From the NCBI GenBank assembly GCA_938002625.1, contig CALLAD010000074.1, forward strand, positions 1 through 11,692: a stretch of DNA of 11,692 nt. The letters are read 5' to 3'. This stretch comes from an uncultured Aquificaceae bacterium. GTDB taxonomy: Bacteria; Aquificota; Aquificia; Aquificales; Aquificaceae. How positions within the stretch are numbered: position 1 is the stretch's first letter; each line of letters begins with the position of its first letter. The position numbers and the translations under genes are program-made. Positions 1 to 7,187 of the stretch are shown here, in pieces. The notes beneath the pieces were generated by a model that was given only the letters and a program-made list of their open reading frames with translations, ran no database searches and was not told where the DNA came from.

Positions 1-236
1 GGATGTTGAGTTGTATCTGAACTGTGTGGGATGTGAAGCTCGTTGTGTAAGGGCGGTTAAATATGGTTCTATCTCGTTGTATCTGAACTGTGTGGGATGT
101 GAAGTCAGGCAATGGATGAAAGGGTTAAGTTCCTCTAAGCAAGTTGTATCTGAACTGTGTGGGATGTGAAGAGGATTATAGCTATACTCTTTTCAAGTAA
201 AAAGTTGGTTGTATCTGAACTGTGTGGGATGTGAAA
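1..236 (+). CRISPR. CRISPR array, trailing end (4 repeats, 3 full spacers)
   Basis: Four copies of a 29-bp repeat lie at 10-38, 76-104, 143-171 and 208-236. The repeat starts GTTGTATCTGAAC and ends GGGATGTGAAG. The first three copies are identical; the fourth differs only in its last base (A instead of G). The spacers at 39-75, 105-142 and 172-207 are 37, 38 and 36 bp and share no sequence. Bases 1-9 are the end of a further spacer, so the array continues to the left of the window. The repeat has no obvious strong internal palindrome. The plus-strand 3' end ATGTGAAG resembles the ATTGAAAG/C-type crRNA handle of type I-A/I-B/III repeats, and the one degenerate repeat is on the right. Both suggest plus-strand transcription with the leader off to the left; this orientation is inferred. 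No cas gene is in the window, so the subtype is unknown. Confidence 0.97.
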
Positions 237-284
237 AATACATAATCTTGTGGAATTGTTATTTTTGAAATATCTCTAATCCAC

Positions 285-312
285 TTGACATACTAAAAAT
301 CCTTCTTAAAAT
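285..312 (+). promoter_or_regulatory. sigma70-type promoter for the DUF420-ispF-patatin-MATE operon
   Basis: A perfect -35 hexamer TTGACA (285-290) is followed after 16 nt by TAAAAT (307-312), one mismatch from consensus. The predicted transcription start is near 319, giving a very short leader before the ATG at 333. It sits between the CRISPR array and the first gene of a tightly overlapping operon, and no other promoter-like gap occurs until 3297. Confidence 0.65.
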
Positions 313-332
313 ACTACAAGACAGGTTGTGCC

Positions 333-761
333 ATGTTGGTTGAGTTAATCACTATACTAAGTATGACCGCAATAGCCATAAGTGGGCTTGCCATAGTCTT
401 GGGAATTTTCTTAATAAAGGCTGGCAAGAGGGATGCCCATAAAAAGGCCATGATAACGGCTTCTGTTTTTGCTTTGATTTTTGTATTTTTGTATGTGTTG
501 CGTAACTTTTTACAAGCTCAAGGATTAATTCCTGTAGGAAAGTACGAAGGTCCCAATAAAAGCCTTTTTCTTTTTATATTATGGTCTCATACCCTACTTG
601 CCATTATAAACTTTCCCCTTGCTATTATTACCCTAAGGTATGCCTTTAAAGGGTTATTTGGAAAGCATAAAAAAATAGCACCAATTACCGCTTTTGTATG
701 GATATATGTAGCCATAACTGGTTGGCTTATCTTTTACTTTATGAAGTTTCAAAATCAATGA
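333..761 (+). CDS. DUF420 (YozB/CtaM-like) integral membrane protein
   Basis: This 142-aa protein has four predicted membrane helices, roughly residues 5-28, 40-58, 78-104 and 117-137. Histidines sit near membrane boundaries: H36 in AHKKAM, H86 in WSHTLLA and H112 in KHKKIAP, followed by a WIYVAITGW segment. This layout fits the DUF420 family. One characterised member, staphylococcal CtaM, is needed for maturation of haem-copper oxidases, so a role in terminal oxidase assembly is plausible here, but it is inferred from family knowledge and no oxidase gene is nearby. It is the first gene of the operon, 13-14 nt behind the predicted transcription start. The ribosome-binding signal is weak (AGGT just upstream). 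Its stop codon overlaps the ispF start (ATGA). The length is normal for the family. Confidence 0.8.
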   Translation: MLVELITILSMTAIAISGLAIVLGIFLIKAGKRDAHKKAMITASVFALIFVFLYVLRNFLQAQGLIPVGKYEGPNKSLFLFILWSHTLLAIINFPLAIITLRYAFKGLFGKHKKIAPITAFVWIYVAITGWLIFYFMKFQNQ

Positions 762-1231
762 ATATTCGTATAGGACTTGGTTTTGATTCTCACTCCTTTG
801 AAGAGGGAAAAATCTTAAAGCTTGGCGGAATTGTAATAGACTTTCCAAAGGGTTTAAAAGGGCATTCCGATGGAGATGTTTTGTTGCATGCTATAACCGA
901 TGCCCTATTGGGAGCAATTGATGAGCCAGATATAGGCGAGCTTTTTCCAGATAAGGACCCAAAATGGAAAGGGGCAAACTCGGAAATATTCATAAAAGAA
1001 GCAGTAAAAAGGGTAAGAGAAAAGGGATACAGACTGGTAAATCTTGATTGTGTAATAATTGCCAATGAGCCAAAAATCTCGCCCTATAAAGAAGCTATAA
1101 GGGAAAATCTTTCAAAACTTCTTGAAGTGGAAAAAGAAAAAATATCCCTTAAAGGGAAAAGCAGGGAGGGTTTTTGTAAAGAAGAGGGAATAGCTTGTTT
1201 TTGTACTATTCTTTTAACAAATGAAGGTTAA
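758..1231 (+). CDS. ispF: 2-C-methyl-D-erythritol 2,4-cyclodiphosphate synthase IspF
   Basis: IspF converts CDP-methylerythritol 2-phosphate to the cyclic diphosphate, releasing CMP, in the non-mevalonate (MEP) isoprenoid pathway in the cytoplasm. The protein is 157 aa, the normal length. Metal ligands are recognisable: D10 and H12 in GLGFDSHSF and H44 in the signature SDGDVLLHAITDALLGA. The segment PDIGELFPDKDPKWKGANS is also typical. The reading frame is open further upstream to an ATG at 698, but that would add 20 residues overlapping the DUF420 gene. The ATG at 758 matches the family N-terminus and forms an ATGA overlap with the preceding stop, so it was chosen. Near the C-terminus the usual TTxEKLGFxGxGEGIA loop appears shortened (KGKSREGFCKEEGIA). 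This loop contacts the cytidine/diphosphate region in studied enzymes; activity is still expected. Confidence 0.96.
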   Translation: MNIRIGLGFDSHSFEEGKILKLGGIVIDFPKGLKGHSDGDVLLHAITDALLGAIDEPDIGELFPDKDPKWKGANSEIFIKEAVKRVREKGYRLVNLDCVIIANEPKISPYKEAIRENLSKLLEVEKEKISLKGKSREGFCKEEGIACFCTILLTNEG

Positions 1232-1964
1232 TTTAGTTTTATCAGGTGGTGCAGCTCGTGGTATAGCTCATATAGGTGTTATAAAAGCTTTGGAAGAACT
1301 CGGTTTTGAAATAAAGGCAGTAAGCGGTGTTAGTGCTGGTGCCCTTGTTGGGGCTTTCTATTGCAGTGGATACACTCCAGAGGAAATGCTAAAAATAATA
1401 AAATCAAAAGAATGGCTTAGATACTTAAAGCCTGTATTTCCCAAATTGGGTTTTATATCCCTGAGGGAAGCGAGTAGATTTTTAAGTAAAAAACTGCCAG
1501 CGGATATAAAAGATACAAAGAAAAAACTTTTCATAGGAGCGGTAGACATAAAAAGCGGGAACACTATTTATTTTGATGAAGGCGCTCTTGTGCCCATTCT
1601 TTTAGGTAGTTGTGCCCTCCCTGGTATATTTGAACCAGTTAAGTATAAAGAATATCTTCTAATAGATGGAGGAATAACCAATAACCTTCCAGTGGAGCCT
1701 GTACTCCCTTTGGAGGGTCTTATTGTGGGTGTGAACGTAAACCCGAGCGTAAGCATAGAAAAGGTAAATAGCATATTCCAGATAATTGTAAGAAGTTTTC
1801 TTTTGGCTGTTAGGTCCAATGTAGACAAGAGAAAGGAGTTATGCCACATAATAATAGAGCCAGACCTTAATAACTATTCTCTTTTTAGCATTACAAAGGT
1901 TGAGGAAATATATAGGATGGGCTACAAAAAAACCATGGAGATTATGAAAGCTTATGCAAAATAA
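1221..1964 (+). CDS. patatin-like phospholipase family protein (RssA/NTE type)
   Basis: This 247-aa protein has all three patatin hallmarks. The oxyanion-hole loop is SGGAARG (residues 8-14), the nucleophile elbow is GVSAG with Ser38, and DGG supplies the catalytic Asp149. Family members are Ser-Asp dyad lipid acyl hydrolases acting on phospholipids or lysophospholipids. The substrate here is unknown. There is no signal peptide or convincing membrane anchor, so it is probably cytoplasmic or membrane-peripheral. It starts 11 nt inside the end of ispF and its own end overlaps the MATE gene by 11 nt, implying translational coupling. It resembles the short bacterial RssA/YchK-type proteins and lacks regulatory domains such as cyclic-nucleotide binding. 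Confidence 0.92.
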   Translation: MKVNLVLSGGAARGIAHIGVIKALEELGFEIKAVSGVSAGALVGAFYCSGYTPEEMLKIIKSKEWLRYLKPVFPKLGFISLREASRFLSKKLPADIKDTKKKLFIGAVDIKSGNTIYFDEGALVPILLGSCALPGIFEPVKYKEYLLIDGGITNNLPVEPVLPLEGLIVGVNVNPSVSIEKVNSIFQIIVRSFLLAVRSNVDKRKELCHIIIEPDLNNYSLFSITKVEEIYRMGYKKTMEIMKAYAK

Positions 1965-3297
1965 CAAGGTATTATTAGATCCTTCGGAATCAAAAGTTTC
2001 TGTAGCAATCAAGATTTTTAGACTTGCCACGCCCATAATTTTTGTAAACCTCCTCTATATCATAGAAAGCACCTTTTCCATTATTTTGGTGTCTGGTATA
2101 TCGGCAACCGCCGTGGCAGCCGTTGGATATTCTTCCAGTATGCTCTGGTTTATTTATTCCCTCATGGCGCTTGCCTATACAGGTACCACCGTCTTGGTAG
2201 CCCAAAGGGTAGGAGCCAACAAGGATCCATCTCCAGCTTTTATATGGGGGCTTATTATTGCCATAGCAATAGCCCTTCCCCTTACCTTTTTTGGAGAGGA
2301 TTTAATAGCCTACCTAATGCTATCCTTTGGCGCCTCCCATGGAGTGGTAAAGCTTGCAAGAGAATATTTGCAACCCATCTTTCTGTTTATAACCGTGGGA
2401 TTTACAACCAATACTTTTTATGCGGCGTATAATGGCTATGGAGATACAAAAACTCCCTTTAAAGTTGCCCTTCTTATGAACGTAGTTAACATAAGCACCG
2501 CTTATTTGCTTATATATGGAAAGCTTGGCTTTCCCCGTCTTGAGGTTGCTGGAGCTGGTTTTGGAGTGGCCCTCTCAGAAGTGGCTGGGCTTTTATTTTA
2601 TCTATACCTATACCTTAAATATAAAAAACCCTTTCCTATAACTCCCAAGCTTGATGGAGAACTTTTTCTAAGGATGATTCGTATAGGTACTCCTACGGCC
2701 GTAGAAAGGGCTTTTACCAGTTTATCCTTTAATGTCTTTGTGGGTCTTGTGGCTCAGTTTGGGGATAAGGCTCTTGCCGCCCATCAAGTGGGTCTAAGGA
2801 TTGAAAGCATATCCTTTATGATAGGCTTTGGTATGATGGTGGCTTCTACCACTATTTCTGGGCAAAATTATGGAGCCAAAAACTTTAAAGGTCTTGATTA
2901 CGGAGTTAGAATTAGTGCTCACACTACAGCTTTTATAATGGGCACGATAGGGCTGCTTATAGCCCTTTTCCCCCAGTACTTTTCCTTAGTATTTACAAGA
3001 GATAAAGAGGTTATAAGCTATGCCGTGTATTACCTTATCATAGTTGCCCTTTCGCAGCCGCAAATGGCTTATGCCAGCATATTCTCTGGTTCTCTAAAGG
3101 GAATGGGAAAAACTCATATTCCCCTCTTTGTGAACCTTTCTTCCTTCTGGCTTTTTAGAATTTTGCCTTCTATGTTTTTCCTCAAGCTTGTACCCAATCC
3201 CATAGTGCCCTGGATCTTTATGAGCCTTGAAACCACCCTTAGGGCTATCATCTTCTACTTGGTATACCGAAGGGAAATAAGAAAGCTAATATCCTAA
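1954..3297 (+). CDS. MATE family efflux transporter
   Basis: A 447-aa polytopic membrane protein with about 12 hydrophobic segments in two related halves. The two halves carry matching family signatures: VAQRVGANK at about residues 83-90 and SGQNYGAKN at about 302-310. A GYGDTKTP loop (161-168) in the first half and GMGKTHIP (383-390) in the second are also typical. MATE proteins export drugs or metabolites in exchange for H+ or Na+; the substrate cannot be read from the sequence. The start ATG overlaps the end of the patatin gene by 11 nt, and only a weak GGAG lies about 12 nt upstream. It is the last gene of the operon and overlaps the convergent rlmB by 4 nt. Confidence 0.94.
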   Translation: MQNNKVLLDPSESKVSVAIKIFRLATPIIFVNLLYIIESTFSIILVSGISATAVAAVGYSSSMLWFIYSLMALAYTGTTVLVAQRVGANKDPSPAFIWGLIIAIAIALPLTFFGEDLIAYLMLSFGASHGVVKLAREYLQPIFLFITVGFTTNTFYAAYNGYGDTKTPFKVALLMNVVNISTAYLLIYGKLGFPRLEVAGAGFGVALSEVAGLLFYLYLYLKYKKPFPITPKLDGELFLRMIRIGTPTAVERAFTSLSFNVFVGLVAQFGDKALAAHQVGLRIESISFMIGFGMMVASTTISGQNYGAKNFKGLDYGVRISAHTTAFIMGTIGLLIALFPQYFSLVFTRDKEVISYAVYYLIIVALSQPQMAYASIFSGSLKGMGKTHIPLFVNLSSFWLFRILPSMFFLKLVPNPIVPWIFMSLETTLRAIIFYLVYRREIRKLIS

Positions 3298-4007
3298 ACT
3301 TTTGCCTTGCTTACAAACTGCCACATGGCAATAGCTCCAGCGGAAGAAACATTCAAAGAGTTTATTTTCCCAAGCATAGGTATAGAAAGTACAACATCCG
3401 CTATCTCCATTACACTTTTTGATACTCCTTCTCCCTCGGAGCCAAGCACAAGGGCACAAGACTTTGGAAAATCAAAATCCCTAATATCTTTTCCTCCCCT
3501 CTCTATAACCACAACCCATCCACCCATATCCTTAAACACCCTTAAACTCTTAGAAAGACTGCCAACCTTTGAAAGCATAAGATGAAATACGGCACCAGCA
3601 GAGGCTTTAACCACTGTCTCATTTATGGGACAAGCCCTATCCTTTGGTATTAAAGCTCCTACACCACCAAAAACTTCACAAGTTCTCAGAAGATTCCCCA
3701 CGTTTTGTGGGTCGGTTATATGGTCAAGCACTAAAAAGAAAGAAGATTCTTCTATGGCTTTTTTGAAAAGCCTTTGCGGTTCCACGTATTCTATTGGGCT
3801 AAGTAGGGCAAGTATTCCTTGATTCTTCTTAGTTCCCGATAGTTCTTCTATTTTCTGTCTTAGTACTTTTTGTATTTTTATTCCTCTTTCTTTACATAAC
3901 TTAACCACCTGATAGGGTGGATGGGAATCATGGGCAACAAGGATCTTTTCTATGGATTTTCCAGACCTAAGAGCCTCTATCACAGGATTTTTGCCGTATA
4001 CTATCAT
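3294..4007 (-). CDS. rlmB: 23S rRNA (guanosine-2'-O-)-methyltransferase RlmB (TrmH/SpoU family)
   Basis: A 237-aa SPOUT methyltransferase. An N-terminal substrate-binding domain (MIVYGKNPVIEAL, residues 1-75) precedes the knotted catalytic domain. Motif 1 is DHITDPQNVGNLLRTCEVFG (95-114), motif 2 is VLGSEGEGVS (187-196), and motif 3 is IPMLGKINSLNVSSAGAIA (209-227). The start MIVYGKNPV is characteristic of RlmB, which methylates the 2'-OH of G2251 (E. coli numbering) in the peptidyl-transferase P loop. A related specificity, such as TrmH on tRNA G18, cannot be fully excluded. The start overlaps the mnmA stop (ATGA), with AAGGA directly abutting the start codon, so translation is probably coupled to mnmA. 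Confidence 0.92.
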   Translation of the reverse strand: MIVYGKNPVIEALRSGKSIEKILVAHDSHPPYQVVKLCKERGIKIQKVLRQKIEELSGTKKNQGILALLSPIEYVEPQRLFKKAIEESSFFLVLDHITDPQNVGNLLRTCEVFGGVGALIPKDRACPINETVVKASAGAVFHLMLSKVGSLSKSLRVFKDMGGWVVVIERGGKDIRDFDFPKSCALVLGSEGEGVSKSVMEIADVVLSIPMLGKINSLNVSSAGAIAMWQFVSKAKV

Positions 4008-5053
4008 TCCTTAATTATTCCACCTCCTAATAGAATATCATCTTCATAAAAGGCACAGACTTGACCAGGAGTAATTCCCCTTAAGGGTTTTTCAAAGGTT
4101 ATGAGATATCCTTCTTGTGTTTTTTGTATATCTTTCACATAAACGGGCTCGTTTCTGTATCTTATTTGAGCCTTTGGTTTTTCCCAAAGCTCCAGCTCAA
4201 GGTGGAAATTTATGCTCTCCAATAGTAGCCAATCTCTGTATAGCTCTTCTTCTCTACATAGAAAGACGGCGTTATTCTTTGCATCAATACCGCAAACATA
4301 AACTGGAAAGCCAAGGGCTACCCCAAGGCCCTTTCTTTGACCTATGGTGTAATGATAAAAGCCTTTATGCTTGCCAACAGATTCTCCATCAAAGTAAAAG
4401 TATCCTTCCCTTTTTCCTATCCTTTCTTCCAGAAATTCACCAGGGCTTTTACCCATTAAAAAACATACATCTTGAGAATCTCTCTTGTCCCAAACAGGCA
4501 GGCCTTCCCTTTTTGCTATTTCTCTAACTTCCTCCTTTGTTAGATCACCTAAAGGGAACTCCAAAAGGTCAATATGCTCCCTTTTTACAAGGCTAAGAAA
4601 GTATGATTGATCCCTTTTTACATCCCTTGCCCTTTGAATTAGTTTTTTGCCCTTGTACTCCACTATTTTTGCATAATGGCCTGTTATTAGTTTATCAATA
4701 TCTGCCACTTTGTTTAAATATTCCGCTAAAAAGCCCGTTTTTACCTCCCTATTGCATATTGCACAAGGATTTGGCGTTTTGCCCGATAGAGACTCTTCTA
4801 TGAAATAATTTATAACTCTCTCTTCAAAAATCCTTTCCCAAGATAAAGTTATATGGGGTATACCAAGATAATTAGAAACCCTCGCCGCATCCTTTACATC
4901 CTGCGGAGAACAACAGAGCCTTTTATCGTAAGGAAGGCACTCTTCTTTGTGAAACCTCAAAGTAACTCCTATGACTTCATAACCAGACTTTTTGGCAAGC
5001 AAGGCACATACGCTGCTGTCTACACCACCACTCATACCTACGGCAACTCTCAT
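4004..5053 (-). CDS. mnmA: tRNA-specific 2-thiouridylase MnmA
   Basis: MnmA adds sulfur to U34 of Lys, Glu and Gln tRNAs, using ATP and a persulfide relay. The 349-aa protein has the PP-loop SGGVDSS (residues 8-14), the CCSPQDVKDA segment (47-56), TGHYAK (125-130), and the two reactive cysteines C97 (TPNPCAIC) and C197 (DSQDVCF). YTIGQRKGLGVALG is the usual C-domain motif. The frame stays open to a TTG at 5074, which would add MKDKLFL. That TTG lies within the upstream gene and has no ribosome-binding sequence. The ATG at 5053 (MRVAVGMSGG) matches the family start and has AAGGA 13 nt upstream, a rather long spacing. It was preferred, but the start is less certain than the function. Confidence 0.95.
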   Translation of the reverse strand: MRVAVGMSGGVDSSVCALLAKKSGYEVIGVTLRFHKEECLPYDKRLCCSPQDVKDAARVSNYLGIPHITLSWERIFEERVINYFIEESLSGKTPNPCAICNREVKTGFLAEYLNKVADIDKLITGHYAKIVEYKGKKLIQRARDVKRDQSYFLSLVKREHIDLLEFPLGDLTKEEVREIAKREGLPVWDKRDSQDVCFLMGKSPGEFLEERIGKREGYFYFDGESVGKHKGFYHYTIGQRKGLGVALGFPVYVCGIDAKNNAVFLCREEELYRDWLLLESINFHLELELWEKPKAQIRYRNEPVYVKDIQKTQEGYLITFEKPLRGITPGQVCAFYEDDILLGGGIIKE

Positions 5054-5063
5054 AAGAAATAAT

Positions 5064-5477
5064 TTATCCTTCAAAGAACTTTTTCATAAAGCTTATGATT
5101 TCCGAATTATCCTTAAGGTTTTCCAAGCCAATTTTTATTATCTTTTCTGGAGGATCCTTTTCTTCCATAAACCCAAGGCTGTATGCAATGCTTAGCTTTT
5201 CTATAACACTTTCTGCCGTGTATATCATCATCTGATCAAATCCAAACTTCTCGTAAAGCTTTTGTCTTTCTTTTTCTTCTTTCTTCATCATGTTTTTACA
5301 AAAATGGCATATTCTTTTCCATGTTTGCAATGTCCTTTCCCAATGATCCTTTGGCAAGCTTTCTAACTCAAGCTTTATAATTTCTATAAGGGAATTTGAA
5401 AGATAATCCTTAAAACTATCCTGCGTCCAGTTATTTGCTTGTGAGCCTTTTATAAAATTACTTAAATCCAACTTCAT
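5064..5477 (-). CDS. hypothetical protein, 137 aa, upstream of mnmA
   Basis: I do not recognise this protein. It is predicted to be mostly helical and rich in Lys/Glu, with no signal peptide or membrane segment. Two features stand out: a basic-aromatic stretch WKRICHFCKNMM containing a single CxxC (C57, C60), and an IYTAESVIEKLSIAYSLGFMEE helix region (85-106). The ATG at 5477 is preceded by GGGAG at a spacing of about 7 nt, which supports real translation. It is the first gene of the operon with mnmA and rlmB (10 nt to the chosen mnmA ATG), so it may be linked to RNA modification or sulfur transfer. A single CxxC is not enough to claim metal or persulfide binding. It may be specific to this lineage. 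Confidence 0.75.
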   Translation of the reverse strand: MKLDLSNFIKGSQANNWTQDSFKDYLSNSLIEIIKLELESLPKDHWERTLQTWKRICHFCKNMMKKEEKERQKLYEKFGFDQMMIYTAESVIEKLSIAYSLGFMEEKDPPEKIIKIGLENLKDNSEIISFMKKFFEG

Positions 5478-5492
5478 GATTAATCTCCCATT

Positions 5493-5522
5493 TTGCTTAT
5501 TTTCGTGATATGCTAATATATT
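5493..5522 (+). promoter_or_regulatory. possible serA promoter
   Basis: TTGCTT (5493-5498) is followed after 18 nt by TATATT (5517-5522). An alternative -10, TAATAT at 5514-5519, is preceded by an extended TGC. The start codon at 5547 has a good ribosome-binding site, GGAGG at 5532-5536, 10 nt upstream. No serine-responsive operator is recognisable. Confidence 0.4.
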
Positions 5523-5545
5523 ACATCCTTTGGAGGTACGCGCAA
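5518..5545 (-). promoter_or_regulatory. possible promoter for the 137-aa/mnmA/rlmB operon
   Basis: On the minus strand TTGCGC (5540-5545) is followed after 16 nt by TAATAT (5518-5523). It is in the 69-bp gap between divergent genes and would give a leader of about 35 nt. The -35 is poor, and the -10 region overlaps that of the opposing serA promoter. Confidence 0.28.
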
Positions 5546-5546
5546 T

Positions 5547-7139
5547 ATGTATAAGATCCTTATAACCGACCCTATTTCGGAAAAGGGCATTGAATTACTC
5601 AGGCGTGAACCAGACTTTGAGGTTGATAACGAGCCAGATATATCCTACGAAGAACTTCTTGAAGTGGTAAAGGACTATCATTGCATAATTACCAGAAGTA
5701 GAACACCAGTAACGGCAGAGCTCATAGAAAGGGGTGAGAATTTAAAGGTTATAGGTAGGGCTGGTGTTGGTGTGGATAACGTGGACATAGAAGCAGCCTC
5801 TATGAAGGGCATATTGGTGATAAATACTCCTGGTGCAAACACCATAGGAGCAACGGAGCTTACTCTATGCCATATGTTAAACGTGGTAAGGAATGCTCAC
5901 GTAGCCCATAATAGCATGGTGGAAGGAAGGTGGGACAGGAAAAAATTTATGGGAACGGAGCTTTATGGTAAAGTACTTGGAATAATAGGTCTTGGAAACA
6001 TTGGATCCCAGGTAGCTATAAGAGCAAAGGCTTTTGGAATGACCGTTTATGCTTATGACCCTTATATACCAAGGGAAAAAGCGGAAAGGCTTGGTGTAAA
6101 GCTCTTTGATAAACTTCACGATATGCTAAGGCAAGTAGACATACTTACCATTCATGCTCCCCTTACTCACGAAACAAAGCATATGATAACCAAGAAAGAG
6201 TTTGAAATTATGAAGGATGGTTCCATACTTATAAATTGTGCAAGGGGGGGAATAGTAAAGGATGAGGATTTAATATGGGCTTTGGAAAGTGGAAAATTGG
6301 CGGGTGTTGGGCTTGATGTTTTTTCCGTAGAGCCACCACCTTATGATTTTATAAAGCAAGTCGCAAAATTTCCTAATGTATCTCTTTCCCCCCATATAGG
6401 TGCCAATACGTATGAATCTCAAGAAAATGTGGCGGTGATAGTTGCCCAGCAAGTTATAAAAGCATTAAGGGGTCAAACGGTAGAGTATGTAGTAAATGCT
6501 CCTTTCCCAGATCTTTCTGTTTTAACTCTTATAAAGCCACATCTTGACCTTGCGGAGAAGATGGGAAGGTTCCTTGTCCAATGGGCTGAAGAGGGTATAA
6601 GGGAGGTGCATATAGAAGTAAGGGGAGATATAGCAGAGCACTTCCATCCAATAGCCTCGGCAGTGCTCATGGGAATATTAAAGGAGACAGTAGATTTCCC
6701 TGTAAACATCATAAACGCCAGCTACGTGGCAAGGGATAGGGGAATAAAGGTTGAAGAGCTAACCTCGGAAGAGAGCGAAGACTATAAGCATTATATAAAA
6801 GTTGTGGCAAGGGGTAATAGCACTGAAAAAGTGGTAGCTGGGTCTGTTTTGGAAGGGCACATAGCAAAAATATTCCAAATTGACAACTACAGGGTTGATG
6901 TGGAGCCAGAGGGCATAATGTTGGTTTTTGAAAATAGAGACGTGCCGGGTGTGATTGGTAAGATAGGTACCATATTGGGCAATGCAGGTATAAACATAGC
7001 GGGCTTTAGATTGGGAAGGGAGAAAAAAGGTGGTATAGCCTTAGGCATTCTAAATCTTGATGATCCCATACCAGAAGAGGTTTTAGAGCAATTAAGCAAG
7101 CTACCCCATATAATTTTTGTAAAGCAAGTTATATTATAA
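5547..7139 (+). CDS. serA: D-3-phosphoglycerate dehydrogenase SerA (long, ACT-domain form)
   Basis: SerA oxidises 3-phosphoglycerate to 3-phosphohydroxypyruvate with NAD+, the first step of serine biosynthesis. The 530-aa protein is the long form. A split substrate-binding domain (about 1-100 and 285-315) surrounds a Rossmann domain with GLGNIG at 148-153 and the NAD-ribose-binding D171. Catalytic residues are R233 (NCARGG), E262 (SVEPP) and H283 (SPHIG). An intervening ASB-type domain (about 320-450) and a C-terminal ACT domain (about 458-530, FENRDVPGVIGKIGTIL) follow. ACT domains commonly bind serine for feedback inhibition; whether this enzyme is inhibited cannot be told from the sequence. 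The start has GGAGG 10 nt upstream. No intrinsic terminator is seen before the next gene 48 nt downstream. Confidence 0.97.
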   Translation: MYKILITDPISEKGIELLRREPDFEVDNEPDISYEELLEVVKDYHCIITRSRTPVTAELIERGENLKVIGRAGVGVDNVDIEAASMKGILVINTPGANTIGATELTLCHMLNVVRNAHVAHNSMVEGRWDRKKFMGTELYGKVLGIIGLGNIGSQVAIRAKAFGMTVYAYDPYIPREKAERLGVKLFDKLHDMLRQVDILTIHAPLTHETKHMITKKEFEIMKDGSILINCARGGIVKDEDLIWALESGKLAGVGLDVFSVEPPPYDFIKQVAKFPNVSLSPHIGANTYESQENVAVIVAQQVIKALRGQTVEYVVNAPFPDLSVLTLIKPHLDLAEKMGRFLVQWAEEGIREVHIEVRGDIAEHFHPIASAVLMGILKETVDFPVNIINASYVARDRGIKVEELTSEESEDYKHYIKVVARGNSTEKVVAGSVLEGHIAKIFQIDNYRVDVEPEGIMLVFENRDVPGVIGKIGTILGNAGINIAGFRLGREKKGGIALGILNLDDPIPEEVLEQLSKLPHIIFVKQVIL

Positions 7140-7187
7140 AGAGGGTTTTAGCTATTGAACTCTACTTTGGGATTAAAATTATAAACT

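Noticed and set aside
237..284. CRISPR leader to the right of the array
   Set aside because: It is AT-rich, but the degenerate terminal repeat is on this side and the 3' handle-like end faces right, so the leader is more likely to the left.
698..757. N-terminal extension of IspF from the ATG at 698
   Set aside because: The extra 20 residues are an out-of-frame reading of the DUF420 gene; the 758 start matches the family and the ATGA overlap.
4117..4527. 136-aa plus-strand open frame opposite mnmA
   Set aside because: It is antisense to a strongly conserved gene, with low-complexity, non-protein-like composition and no ribosome-binding site.
5054..5074. TTG start of MnmA at 5074
   Set aside because: It lies within the preceding gene without a Shine-Dalgarno sequence, and the ATG at 5053 matches the family N-terminus.
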